From Leucosporidium creatinivorum (lineage: Eukaryota > Basidiomycota > Microbotryomycetes > Leucosporidiales > Leucosporidiaceae), in NCBI GenBank assembly GCA_001600635.1, contig BCKL01000011.1, forward strand, positions 1,383 to 65,382: DNA of 64,000 bases. The letters are read 5' to 3'. The notes beneath the pieces were generated by a model. That model saw nothing but the letters and a program-made list of their open reading frames with translations. It was not told the origin of the DNA and did no database searches. The translations under genes and the position numbers were made by a program. The stretch's first letter is position 1, and each line of letters opens with the position of its first letter. Positions 1 through 11,773 of the stretch are shown here, in pieces.

Positions 1-2944
1 GAAGTTCTAATGCAGCAGAAAGAGAGACTACAAATGCTCACCTGCAGGAGACTCTCTCAGATGAAGTTAGAGAGAGACCTCCTCAGCTCCTGCAGAGGTA
101 GCCCGCCGCTCCTAAGTCCCACTCAGAGATAGGGGTCTTGAGCTGAGTGAGAGTAGGAGGCGGGGAAACCCAATACCACCATCCATGCCATGCATACCCA
201 TCCACCACACCAGCCATGGGGCTGCCTCCCTTGAGACTAGCCCATCCGAGGGGAGTCGGCCACTGCCGACTCCCTGAAGCGCGCTGAACGGTCCAGCCGG
301 TCGGCGCTCGATGCCTGAGCAGGGGAAGAGTTGTCCTGACGATAGGATGATGATGATAAAGAGGAAAGTCAATGTGAAGGAGGAAGAGGAGGAAGGCGAA
401 GCGAGGAAGGCGATTCGCGAAGCGAGCAAAGGGAGTCCGAGTCGTAGGAGGATGAGGGAGGTTGCTGAGCTGTAGCGAGGTAGCTACTGCTCGGATGGCG
501 TAGTTGCAACACTAAGGGATTCACCGGTTTGGCAATGATTTGTTGCCGTTCGGCTTGCTAGCGCAACGAGGGGTTGTAAGTGAGGGAGAGAGTAGTACTA
601 GAGAGGAAGAGCTAATTGAGAGGAAACTATTGAGAGTGCTAAACTAGGAGAGAGTGAGACTAGAGAAGGAGTGGGGCGAACATCGGGGGAGGCCCAGAAG
701 AGGCGAGGTTTGGTGAAGAAGGGGAGCAGGTGAAGGNAGACAGGTAGAGCGAAAGCAAGGGAACAGGAAGGTAGAGGAGGTAGAGGAACCTCGTTGACTT
801 TTTAACACGGGGACAGGAGGCAGGAGTAGGAGCAAAGTTGAGAGGAGTGGGAGATGAGAGAGCGGAAGGGGAGGTTTTGGCAAAGTGAGGAGAGGCGGGA
901 AATGAGCTGACAACTAAGAGCTTGCGGGAGGATTAAAAGCACAAGAATATGGGTAAACTCAAGAGCTTGCAGGGTCGTGAAGAACAAGAGAGAAAGAGAG
1001 AAGCCGCCTATAAGAGGATTCTACGACAACCCTCAAACTCCCGCCCCAAAAAACCCTCTACCTTCCTACATCCCTCGGCTACGCGTCTCCACCCTTTTTA
1101 TCTGCCCTCCTTTTTCTCTAGTTTCTCTAAGACCTCCCTCACTCCCCGTTTTATCCTTCCTCAGCGCCGACCCTCCTCAATCTCCCTCCTCCCCGAGCCG
1201 CTCCCTACCCCTTCCTTGCCTCCGCCTCCACTCCCCTTGTTCCTCATTTGCTCAATCTCCTAGACTCCCTGTTCCTCAGCTCGGCCTCCACCAATGCCTC
1301 CATCCCAGCAGGAAAAGGGTATGCCAACCCCATGCTCGGCGATTGTTCCTTCCTTGATTCCCACCCCGTGTTGTCTCCGTGAAAGTCGCTGTAGCGGATC
1401 GGGGTCCTTGTGGCGTTTCTTTCCCTTGTAGAGCTTGCTGCAAAGGGTGGGAGCTGAAGGCGATTGAGCTGAGGGAAAGCGGTTCGGCGAAGGCGAAGAA
1501 CACAAAGCAAGGCGCGAGGAGACAGCGGGCAAGTACTCGAGGATGGCAGGGCGACAGGAAGGAGAAGGTTCGTCGGGGGTGCGAGCTCNGAAGGGATCAG
1601 GGGCGTGGTTAGAGTGGGTGACGTGAGGCTGAACGAAAGAGTGGAACTTGGCAATGGCGTTAGCCATCCTTCAGGNACCAAGTTAGGCGAGCCAATGACG
1701 GTGGTGTTGAAAAAGTGAGTGACGTGATGACCTTACAAAGCGGAGGTGTGGAGTGGTGCTTTGGTGGTGTTGGGCATCTTGGCAATGAGCTNGGCAGTCG
1801 AGTTGGCAATGAGTGAAGCGGCAGCGAAGGTAGTCGAAGTCGGAGCAAGGGTAGGAGTGACTTCCATGGCGTCAATGGGCGTAGCATGAGCGTAGGTGCT
1901 CTGCTCGGAGACGTTGACCTCCGTGTTCAACTTGGCGATGAGCAAGTCGGCGTTGGGGGTAACGACAGGCAAGGGAATGAGTGCAGGAGTGGGGTTGGTC
2001 ATGTTGCTAGGCAAGGCTGTAATCCGACGACCCGTACAATTGACAATTTCCCTCAGCGGACCACTCTCGCTTGCAAGAGCTGCTGCAGCTTGATAGTAAG
2101 TGGATTGAACTACATCCTTCAGCCCATCCTCTGGAACACGGTGTCATGTACTACACTTAGCAAGCAGAGACCCGGCAGTGCAATGCAGCTTGCTCAAAGC
2201 TCTTGCAAGCGCCGAGCTGTTGCTGTCGTCGCTCTTTGCTACGTCTTCCCTCCTCACCAAATCATTGGCACCTCACGAGACTGGGCACACACTTTCTTGC
2301 AATGCCTCACTACACCTATTGCCACGCAGAAGGTGATTGTGTACTTGTGAAGAGAGCAACAAGCCGGATAGTGACTTACGCCGAGAACGAGGCTCGCGGG
2401 CGGTGTAGCGGACCAAATGACCTCGGGTAAGTACCAGGCTCTTCTTTGAATCTTTTTTNACATCNCTGTTTTAAATAGCAGCCCTCTGCTGCTCTTGTAC
2501 CAACAGTAAGCTCGCTCGAAGGTGCTCAGCGGCCGTCAGGCGAAAGAGGAACGGCCTGTGAGGCACCTCGTTTGGCAGAGAACGTCACTGAGGCGAACGG
2601 ACCGTCGAGGGCCAGATGATCCCCCCTCTCTTCGAAGAGCAATTGCAAGAGATGTAGTGCATCAAATTGAACAACAAAAGCGTTGTTGAACGGAGATGAG
2701 ATTGCTCTTTTGTGCAGAACCAAGGCAACACTCTTTGCTGTACTGTAGCATATGCCAAGTGGAAATGAAGTTGAGAGCCGTCGGATTGCCCGTTTGAGGT
2801 CTTCCCTCGTTAGCGGTGTACTTGATAGGTGGTGTGAGATCCTCCTCCTCCGGCTCGCCGGTGAGGGCATTGTAGGCAAAGGTTGGTGAAGGCCGTGTGA
2901 AGACACAATGCCCGACCCACCACAGAGGGATAGGAGAGAGAAGC
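1..2944. other. gene-poor purine-rich stretch with ambiguous bases
   Basis: I see no convincing gene here. The plus strand is strongly AG-rich over about 300-950 (runs of gag, gga and aag), and the open frames crossing it have biased, repetitive composition with no recognisable domain. Six ambiguous bases (737, 1589, 1676, 1792, 2459, 2465) all fall here and nowhere else in the window. A minus-strand frame around 1733-2014 carries loosely repeated LIAK/LIAN-type words, and a minus-strand frame opening at an ATG at 1667 runs to 1260, but neither resembles a known family and neither shows a convincing intron set. It may be a degenerating or poorly assembled repeat region. I assign nothing within it. 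Confidence 0.5.
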
Positions 2945-3345
2945 TCACCAGCAACCCAGTCGGCACCATAGATGATAGACTCCATTGAAGATGGCTCAAA
3001 GTTGGTGTTGGCACTGTCAACACATTGCTTCCAGAGTGTGCTGTTGAGCTGACTGGAGTTGTTCCTCTGGGGGGGGTGAAGTAGGCATCATCGTCGAAGA
3101 AGGACCCGTCGTGCTCGTCCTTGTTGTGAGCCGCCGCCGAGAAAAGGCCGGGCGCTGTGCTGCCGGTGAGCGGCGTGAGGCAACCGCTGCTGCGCGCAAG
3201 TTGGTGCTGCCGATGGACATCTTCATGCTGTGGGGAAGGGTGAGTGGGTCAGTTCACGCTTTAGGAAGCTACACAATGAAGACCAAGCTAACTCACGGGG
3301 TCACGTCAAGCTTGCTTGGTCCAGCACAATTGGGGACCTAGCTGC
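2945..3345 (-). pseudogene. heme-thiolate peroxidase gene fragment (decayed)
   Basis: On the minus strand this stretch matches the middle of the peroxidase gene at 33018-35124. The match covers the start of one exon (the W-G-P-D-L-A-G-P region), the following intron with its GTGAGT-like donor and CACAG acceptor, and the next exon beginning MKMSIG, through the EHDGSFFDDDAYFTP heme-pocket segment to GADWVA. Compared with that gene it lacks about 30 bases in the first exon piece, changes frame in the MKMSIG exon and again near the EHD segment, and has a short insertion before GADWVA. No signal peptide, no Cys-Pro heme-ligand exon and no C-terminal half are present. It is a host gene fossil, probably a partial duplication with inversion from the copy about 30 kb away or from a shared ancestor. 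Boundaries are approximate. Confidence 0.75.
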
Positions 3346-3703
3346 AGGCTGTGAGGTCAGTATAAGGCTCTAGCGGTGCTGCCCAGCTTCCAAATCACCC
3401 TATGGCCCTGCATAGTACAGAGTAGCTGGCAGACCGAGATGATTATAGCATCTCAATGTAGCCGTTGCCTGCCAAGAGGTCCAAGCGGGGCATCCACAGG
3501 TAGGCGGAGAAAGCTTGGTTTGAGCCCTTGGACGCCCAATCCAGGTGCTCAGCATACCAAGTACCCAGGGGAGCTTTTGGCGGACTTGAGACTCAATGAG
3601 ACCATTTGGAGATGATCTTGTTTGCTGACCTTCAGCAAGCGGCAGCACTGTCTGAATCATGGAAGGACAGCCTAGTTACACATGCATTGATCCCACAGGT
3701 ACC
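3346..3703. other. intergenic, nothing recognised
   Basis: Lies between the peroxidase fossil and the 3' end of the succinate-semialdehyde dehydrogenase gene. A minus-strand frame at 3400-3660 has no recognisable similarity. Nothing supported. Confidence 0.5.
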
Positions 3704-6112
3704 TCAAAGCCCACCGACCGCCACCAGCTTGATGCTTTGGTACTCGGCGAGGCCGTACTTTGAACCCTCACGCCCAAATCCTGACTGCTTGACTCCACCA
3801 AATGGAATGCCTGCTTGTGAGATAGCACCTGTATTGGCTCCAACCTGAAGAGACAGTGATGTCAGCTCTTGCTCCCTACCCAGATCTGCCAGGACTCACC
3901 ATGCCGACCTCGAGCGCGGCGGCGACTCGGTTCAGACGAGCGATGTTCTCGGTGAAGAAGTAGCTGTAGCAAGAGGCAGGTCAGTCTCATTAAAGCTGTT
4001 AGTCAGCTCGACAACTCACCCAGCGAGCCCGACCTCGGCATCGTTGGCGCGAGCGATGACTTCCTCCTCGGTCTTGAAGCGGTATAGGGCAGCAAGAGGT
4101 CCTGAAGTGAGCAGACCACGGATCAGCTAGTATTCGAAGTGGAATAGGACGGAAAGGGAGCACACCGAAGGTCTCGTCCTCGTCTACAGCGCAACGTTGG
4201 ACTTCGGTGAGGACCGTAGGCTGCGCAAGGACAGGGAGTCAGTCAGCGGGCAGCTATGACATTGCCCTGTGAGCGTGAGGAAACCAAAGAAGAGCGCTCA
4301 CATTGAAGAAGTGACCAGGAACATCCAACTTCTCGCCGCCAACGAGAACCTTGGCTCCCTTGCTCTTGGCGTCTTCGACGTGACGCTGGACCTTGTCCAC
4401 GCTGCGATGGGAAGGAGGACGCTCAGTCTTGAAGCTATGCACCTCCAGTGGAAGACTTACGCAGCGGCGTGGATGAGGGGCCCGTGAGTGACACCCTCGC
4501 CCGTACCCTCGCCGACCTTGAAAGCGCGAACGGCGGCTGCGAGCTTCTCAGCAAAGGCGTCGTAGATACCATCCTGAACGAAGATACGGTTGGCACAGAC
4601 GCAGGTTTGACCCGAGAGACTGTGAAAGGGTGAGCTGTCAGCAGCGAAGAGACGGCCAACGCCGAGCATGCTCACCGGAACTTGGAGACGACCACGCCCG
4701 CGACGGCCTTGTCCAGGTCAGCGTCATCGAATACGATGAGAGGAGCGTTCCCTCCGAGCTCCATGCTCATCTTCTTCAGGGTTGAGCTCGACTGCTGCAT
4801 CAGGATCTTGCCCACCCTCGTCGAGCCGGTGAACGAGACCTTGTGCACCTTGGGGTTCTCGCACAGCTCTTTACCGACCTCGGCGACGTTCTTGTCGGTA
4901 AGTACGCAGTTGACGACGCCTTCTGGGACGCCAGCTTTCCGGGCGAGCTCGACGATGGCGAGGACGGAGTAAGGTGTCTCGGGAGGGGCCTTGAGGACAA
5001 CGGTGCAGCCGGCAGCGAGGGCTGCGCCGAGCTTGCGAGTAACCATGGCGTTGGGGAAGTTCCAGGGTGTGACTGCAGAACATTGAGCGGTCAGAGAAAC
5101 ACAAGACCAGCGACCGAGCGAATGTGCTCACTGATACCGCAGACGCCGACGGGCTGCTTGATCACGAGGTTCTGTACGCCCTTGATGCTGGACGGGACGA
5201 CATCGCCGTAGTTGCGAATAGCCTCGTTGGCAAACCATCTGCGGTCGAGGCGAGGAAAGGGTCAGCCATTGCCGAGTCGAGATGCGGGAGGCCAAGAAAG
5301 GAATGACGGACTCGAGGAAGCTCGCTGAAGTGAGAGGAAGAAGTCAGCTTGCTGTACTTTGAGCGAATGGCGAGCAACTCACCTCCGTAGGCCACCTCTC
5401 CTCGCGCATCGGCCAAAGGCTTGCCGTTCTCGGCCGTGATAATCTGCGCCAGGTCCTCGGCGTGCTCGTTCATCAGTCTACAGGTCAAAAAAACGTGTGA
5501 GCTTGTGCGCGACGAGTCCTTGCCCTCGCCAGGCCTACTTGAACATCTTGTTGAGAATCGCTGCACGCTCGTACTCGGTCGTTTTGCTCCAGGTCTTGAA
5601 AGCCTCCTCGGCGTGGACAATTGCTTGCCTGGTGTCGGCGAGTCCCATGTCCGGCAGCGAGCCAATTTTCTCGCCAGTACCGGGGTCTGCGAAGGGCACA
5701 AATCAGCTCCCCACATCGCTTCTTTCGCCCAGCTCGAGACTCGAGAGCACGCACTGGTAACGTCAAAGGTAACAGTGGCGCCTCCAGCAGACCATTTCCC
5801 GTTGATGAAGCCTTGCGTAGCCCACAGCGATGGCTCGCGAAGCTGGGGAGACGCAGGGAGCCGGGCAAGCGAAGCGGGAGGTCAGCGATGCGCCCGCAAG
5901 ATACAGGCGAAGGCGAGGGGTGCAAAGGTACCTTGATTGCTGTGACAGAGAGGGCTTCAGCGAGGAGCTGACGAGGAGTGTGGACGGAGAGACTTACCTG
6001 GCCCGGACGAAGCGCAACGAGAGTAAGCCGGTGCGAAACGAGGAAGAGCTCGTGAGAGAGCTGTAGGCCGGGCGAAAGCGCGTGTGCGTAGTAGTGCAGG
6101 TGCCCGGATCAT
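3704..6112 (-). CDS. UGA2: succinate-semialdehyde dehydrogenase, probably mitochondrial
   Basis: NAD(P)-dependent oxidation of succinate semialdehyde to succinate, the last step of the GABA shunt. The aldehyde dehydrogenase fold is spread over about a dozen exons: GFINGKW near the N-terminus, the cofactor region [27 protein letters not shown], the general-base motif MELGGNAP, the catalytic-cysteine motif GQTCVCANR, and the C-terminal [19 protein letters not shown], ending KLVAVGGL. These signatures place it in the GabD/SSADH subfamily. The first exon (6112-5997) encodes a basic, Arg/Ala/Ser-rich leader ([19 protein letters not shown]) that looks like a mitochondrial presequence. It is followed by a GTAAGT...CCCCAG intron and then [12 protein letters not shown]. 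The start is the only ATG that gives this leader and splices into frame. Baker's yeast Uga2 is usually described as cytosolic, so mitochondrial targeting here is inference from sequence. Confidence 0.92.
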
Positions 6113-6499
6113 CTTGGTGGTGCTGAGACGAGAAGAAGCGAGTGAACTGCAAGAGAAAGAGAGAGGGTCGGAGCGGACGTCGCAAAGGCTCCGTTCGCGA
6201 TCAATGATGAGATGCAGCAGCGGAGCCAGTAGTCTGCAGCTACATGCTCACGAACCTGCTGTGCTTCGCGGAGCCTTCTTCGCGATGCTGACACCCAGAG
6301 GTGAGCGGGCGCCGACCCGGTAGCTTCGCGAGGCTGGCGTCGAGGCGCAGACAGATATCGCGCTAATGCGCAGGTTGGCTAGCATGCATGTAGGTACGTA
6401 TAGAAAGCACATCATCCCCTCTGAAACTCGAAAAAAAGGCGACTCCTCCTGCTCCTTCCCATCGCCGAAGTGAGCCCTTCGGCGAACACTCGCAGCCGC
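6113..6499. other. H4 3' flank and SSADH upstream region
   Basis: Short gap between the 5' end of the SSADH gene and the 3' end of histone H4, both transcribed leftward. It holds a perfect 9-bp inverted repeat at 6462-6485 just after the H4 stop codon, listed separately. Nothing else stands out. Confidence 0.5.
6462..6485 (-). promoter_or_regulatory. hairpin in the histone H4 3' UTR
   Basis: TCGCCGAAG at 6462-6470 and CTTCGGCGA at 6477-6485 are perfect reverse complements separated by a 6-base loop. In the H4 transcript the hairpin would begin 14 bases after the stop codon. It does not match the animal histone stem-loop (6-bp stem, 4-base loop), and fungal histone mRNAs are generally polyadenylated. 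The words CGCCGAA and TTCGGCG are also common in non-coding DNA of this window, so chance pairing is possible. Confidence 0.4.
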
Positions 6500-8518
<2,019 letters not shown>

Positions 8519-8662
8519 ATGCAGAGCTTCACCACCACCAACAACCAGATCAACACCTACACTCCCACCATTGCGCCGAACGCTCTCTCTGTAGCGTACC
8601 AGTCGGATTTTCCGGCGACCTTCTCTCGAGGCAAACGCAGGTGCCCCCTCTCGCAGACTTAG
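8519..8662 (+). promoter_or_regulatory. upstream ORF (47 codons) in the bZIP leader
   Basis: A clean ATG-to-TAG ORF begins MQSFTTTNNQINTY and ends CPLSQT. It lies in a different frame from the main protein and stops 56 bases before the main ATG at 8719. I see no other ATG between 8063 and 8719, so this would be the only uORF in a leader starting anywhere in that interval. Leaders of GCN4, cpc-1 and cpcA carry uORFs that make translation rise on amino acid starvation, so a similar role is plausible. I cannot exclude that this ORF belongs to an alternative first exon. Confidence 0.6.
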
Positions 8663-8718
8663 ACGTCTCGCATCAACTTCACCACCACTCGGACGCGCCT
8701 AGCACCACCAGCACCAAC

Positions 8719-9925
8719 ATGGCCGCCCCTCAACATCCCTCCCTCTTCACTTTCGGTACAGCCGACATGGCTGCTCAGCCTTTCGACTTCACCGCCCTCG
8801 TCGCTTCCTCGGCGATGGCTTCCAACCCTTTCGGCTTCCACGACCACTCGCTCTCGGCTTTCCAGCTCGACAGCGACGTCGGAGCCCTTCCGGTTACTCA
8901 AAAAGAAGGCAACTCTACTGCCAAGGAGATTCAGGACGGGCCTCGGGTCATGGCTTCCAAGACCTTTGACGAAGGTGAGTCGGCCTCGGAGCTTCGCCTC
9001 GTTGCCGGCGTTCGCTGAAGCCTATGTCTGCACCACAATAGATTTTATGAACTTGCCGTTCGACTTGTCGGCGGCCGATTCCGGTCCTCTCCCCTCCTTC
9101 AACACCTTCGCTTTCCCCTTCGCCACGTCTTCGGACACGTCCAACCTTCCTCCCCTCCCCGCGCTCAACACCAACCCTCTGGCGCTGGACCGCGGTCTCG
9201 AGTCGCCCCTCGGACTCGAGCAGGACAGCCCCTACTCCGAGTTTCTAGCCTCCCCGATGTTCGGCGAGGATGCCGGCGAACTCCCTCCTCCCCTCGACTA
9301 CGACTACCCCTCCCTCTTCCCCACCTCGACCAACACTCGCGCTCCCGCTCCTCCTGCACTCGCTCCTCTCTCCACCCTCGACACTGCGCTTCGCCCGAAC
9401 CCTATCCCTCCTCATCTCACCCACTCGCCCTTCCCTTCCTCGGCCGCCTCTACCCCAGCTCTCACTCCCTCCCTTCCTCACCTCCCCGGTCCCTCGGTTG
9501 CCTCGACCTCCGCTTCGGCTCGGCCTCGCGCGACTGGCTTCCGAGGAGCGTCGACCCCCCTCGTCGCCATGGACGCGCCCATCCAGCCTCGTCAATACGT
9601 CCTCCCCTCCACCACCTCCCGCAAGCGTAAGACGACAGCCGTCGAGCGCGAGCTCGCCAAGCGCGGTCGTTCTACGCCTGCTCCCGCGAGCGAAACCGTA
9701 GCCGACCCCGTCGCTGAGGACGCCATCCCGTCGGATCTCGTCGCCGCTGTCGAGCGCAAGCGTCTGCAGAATACACTCGCCGCTCGCAAGTCGAGGCAGA
9801 GGAAGCAGGAGAGGCTCGGTGAGCTGGAGGAGCGCAACAGGGTGCTCGAGGAGGAGAACTTGGGTTTGAAGTCGAGGGTCGACGAGCTCGAGAGCATGTT
9901 GCGCTCGATGGGCATCGCCGTTTGA
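8719..9925 (+). CDS. Gcn4/CpcA-like bZIP transcription factor
   Basis: Predicted nuclear activator of amino acid biosynthesis genes. Two exons (8719-8974, 9042-9925) joined across a 67-base GTGAGT...AATAG intron give 379 residues. The C-terminal 57 or so residues form the bZIP: the basic region ERKRLQNTLAARKSRQRKQE contains the N-x2-AA-x2-SR signature found in Gcn4, and leucine-zipper heptads follow (GELEERNRVLEEENLGLKSR). The central part is Ser/Pro/Leu-rich with acidic-aromatic patches (DSPYSEFLASPMFGED, LDYDYPSLFP) that resemble activation segments. The ATG at 8719 was chosen because no earlier in-frame ATG exists. The uORF just upstream strengthens the Gcn4/CpcA reading. Another bZIP of related binding type is the main alternative. 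Confidence 0.85.
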
Positions 9926-10195
9926 TGTGGCGTCTTGTTTCTAGTTCGACTCGTTTCCTTTTCTTGATAGCTTCCCCGTGCCCTGCTGCTGTCCTCTCCC
10001 CCTCGCCGAACATTAGGTTGCTAGTCATCGCCGCCAATCCGCCTGTGCAATCATTCTCTTCGGACTCATCTCTGTCACCTCGTCCCTTCGCTGAGATCTG
10101 AGAGCGAGAGCGGAGGCGAGTGGTGCACGCGAGCATATTCTCGGACGCGAAGCTGACGCCGAAGCGATACGAAAAGTGAGAGTTCATGCAAGCAG

Positions 10196-11435
10196 CTACG
10201 CAGACACGTCCAGATGTTTCAAGATGCGAGCGGGTGTTCCTCCAATCACCACGTTATCGGGGAAAGTACCGCGAACCTGCATGAGATCTAGCGTAAGCTG
10301 GCGAAGAGGTTCGGTGAGGTGAGGAAGGGACATACGACTGCTCCAGCAGCGACGGTGCAGTTCTTGCCGATTGAGCAAGGGCCGATGAAAATGGCTCCGC
10401 CGCCGAGCCAGCACTAAGTGGCAGATAGAGGGGCCGAATGGTCAGCTCCGAAACCGTTCGATGCCGAAACGAGGAAGCAACTCACGTCGTCTCCGATCTG
10501 CAGTCGACAAGTGGGTCAGCATTTGAATCGAGACCTTTCTTAGCATCGCTGAAGCAAGATCAGACTTACAGACACCGGGTAGGCCCGCTCCAAGCCAGCT
10601 TTCCTCTCCTCAACATCGACCGAGTGAGTTGCGGCATAGATCTGGACGGCGGGGGCGACGAGAACACGCTCGCCAAAGGTAACTTGGGCGCAATCTGTTC
10701 GAGAGAGGCGTTGGAGAGTGAGCGTGTACCCATCCCCGCGTGCAGGCGTCTCGGCGAAGCAGCGCCGAGAGCAGACTAGGGCTCACCGAGGACTGTGAGG
10801 CCAAAGTTGGCATAGAAGTCGCCCTTGAACTTGATGTTGGTTCCATAGTCGACGTACAGAGGCGGCTCGATGCCCAGCGCCTTTGCTTTCTCGAGAGGAA
10901 TGTCGAAGAGCTCGGCGAGGATGCCAAAGCGCTCGTCAGGTCCTGTGTGACGACGAGTCAGCACGATTAAGTTCTTGAGGCACTGCAGAGTCTTGGACCA
11001 GCTCTCGGCGCACCGAAGAAGTCGTTGCCGGCCATTCCCTTGACATACGCTGGCGGGGGGAAATGGTTGTACTCCTGCGAGCCGAGACAGGCCAAGGTAA
11101 GCTTCGTCGAAGGCAGGGAAGGACCATCCAGCTACTCACATGCAGCAGCTTCCGCGCCCTCAACCTGCCTTCAAGCAGATCTTGGTCAAACATGGCGTCT
11201 GCGTGTGGGGAGAGCTGCTCGTCAGCAAGGACCCGGGCGAGGAAGGGTACACATCACCAGCCGCACTGTACGGTTCACCAGCAAGCATCTTGCGCCTCTC
11301 GATGAGCGCTGCCTCCGCGAGACGAGCATCTTCTCCGTTCGAGCTTGTTGAGGCGGAGGTCGAGAGAGCTGCAGAGGGATTGCTCTGTGCAGCCTGGTCT
11401 GCTTTAGCAGCTGAGTGAAGTGGTGCGTCGAGCAT
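10196..11435 (-). CDS. maltose/galactoside O-acetyltransferase-like enzyme
   Basis: Predicted acetyl-CoA-dependent sugar O-acetyltransferase of the LacA/Maa family. The N-terminal half has the maltose-acetyltransferase-type segment (ERRKMLAGEPY, then FDQDLLEGRLRARKLLHEYN, then DERFGILAELFDI). The C-terminal half is a left-handed parallel beta-helix built from hexapeptide repeats: LYVDYGTNIKFKGDFYANFG, then VTFGERVLVAPAVQIYAATH with the family's active-site His, IGDDVWLGGGAIFIGPCSIG, and VVIGGTPARILKHL at the end. Start is the ATG of MLDAPLHSAAKAD. The exon ending NDFFG probably uses a GTGCGC donor, which restores the frame into PDERFG. About eight exons. Physiological substrate unknown. It lies downstream of DUR3 on the same strand. 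Confidence 0.87.
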
Positions 11436-11773
11436 GGACGAAGGACGAGAGAAGTCGAGCAGCAAGGCAAGAGAGAGAAAGGCGGGCTTCGCCCTCTCGG
11501 CGCAAGCCGTCTCCGCTTGAAATCCGTGTGCCCAGGTGTTGGCCACAATCGCTTGGAGCGTTCAGAGGGACAAAGTCTAGCTTTTTCAGATCGAGAGTGA
11601 AGTGCGGTCCAATCTCTTGCAGTACGTTGTCTCCGTCAGGCTTCGCCGAGCTTTCCAGTCTTCGAAGCGCCGCTCTCTGTTCTCGGACTCCAGCAGGCGT
11701 ACAGCTTCAGGGACTCACTTTAAACAACTTCCACTACTATATGAACTACCACAGAGCCTCGCAGACACCCTCC
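11436..11773. other. intergenic, nothing recognised
   Basis: Gap between the O-acetyltransferase start and the DUR3 stop, both on the minus strand. It presumably holds the acetyltransferase promoter. No further feature seen. Confidence 0.5.

Noticed and set aside
112-429. Minus-strand open frame with a hydrophobic stretch resembling a signal peptide
   Set aside because: It has no ATG at its start (begins TTG), a biased composition from the AG-rich strand and no domain.
1260-1667. Minus-strand ORF of 135 codons with an ATG
   Set aside because: It contains an ambiguous base and has no similarity I can recognise and no supporting splice structure; two other frames are equally open over it.
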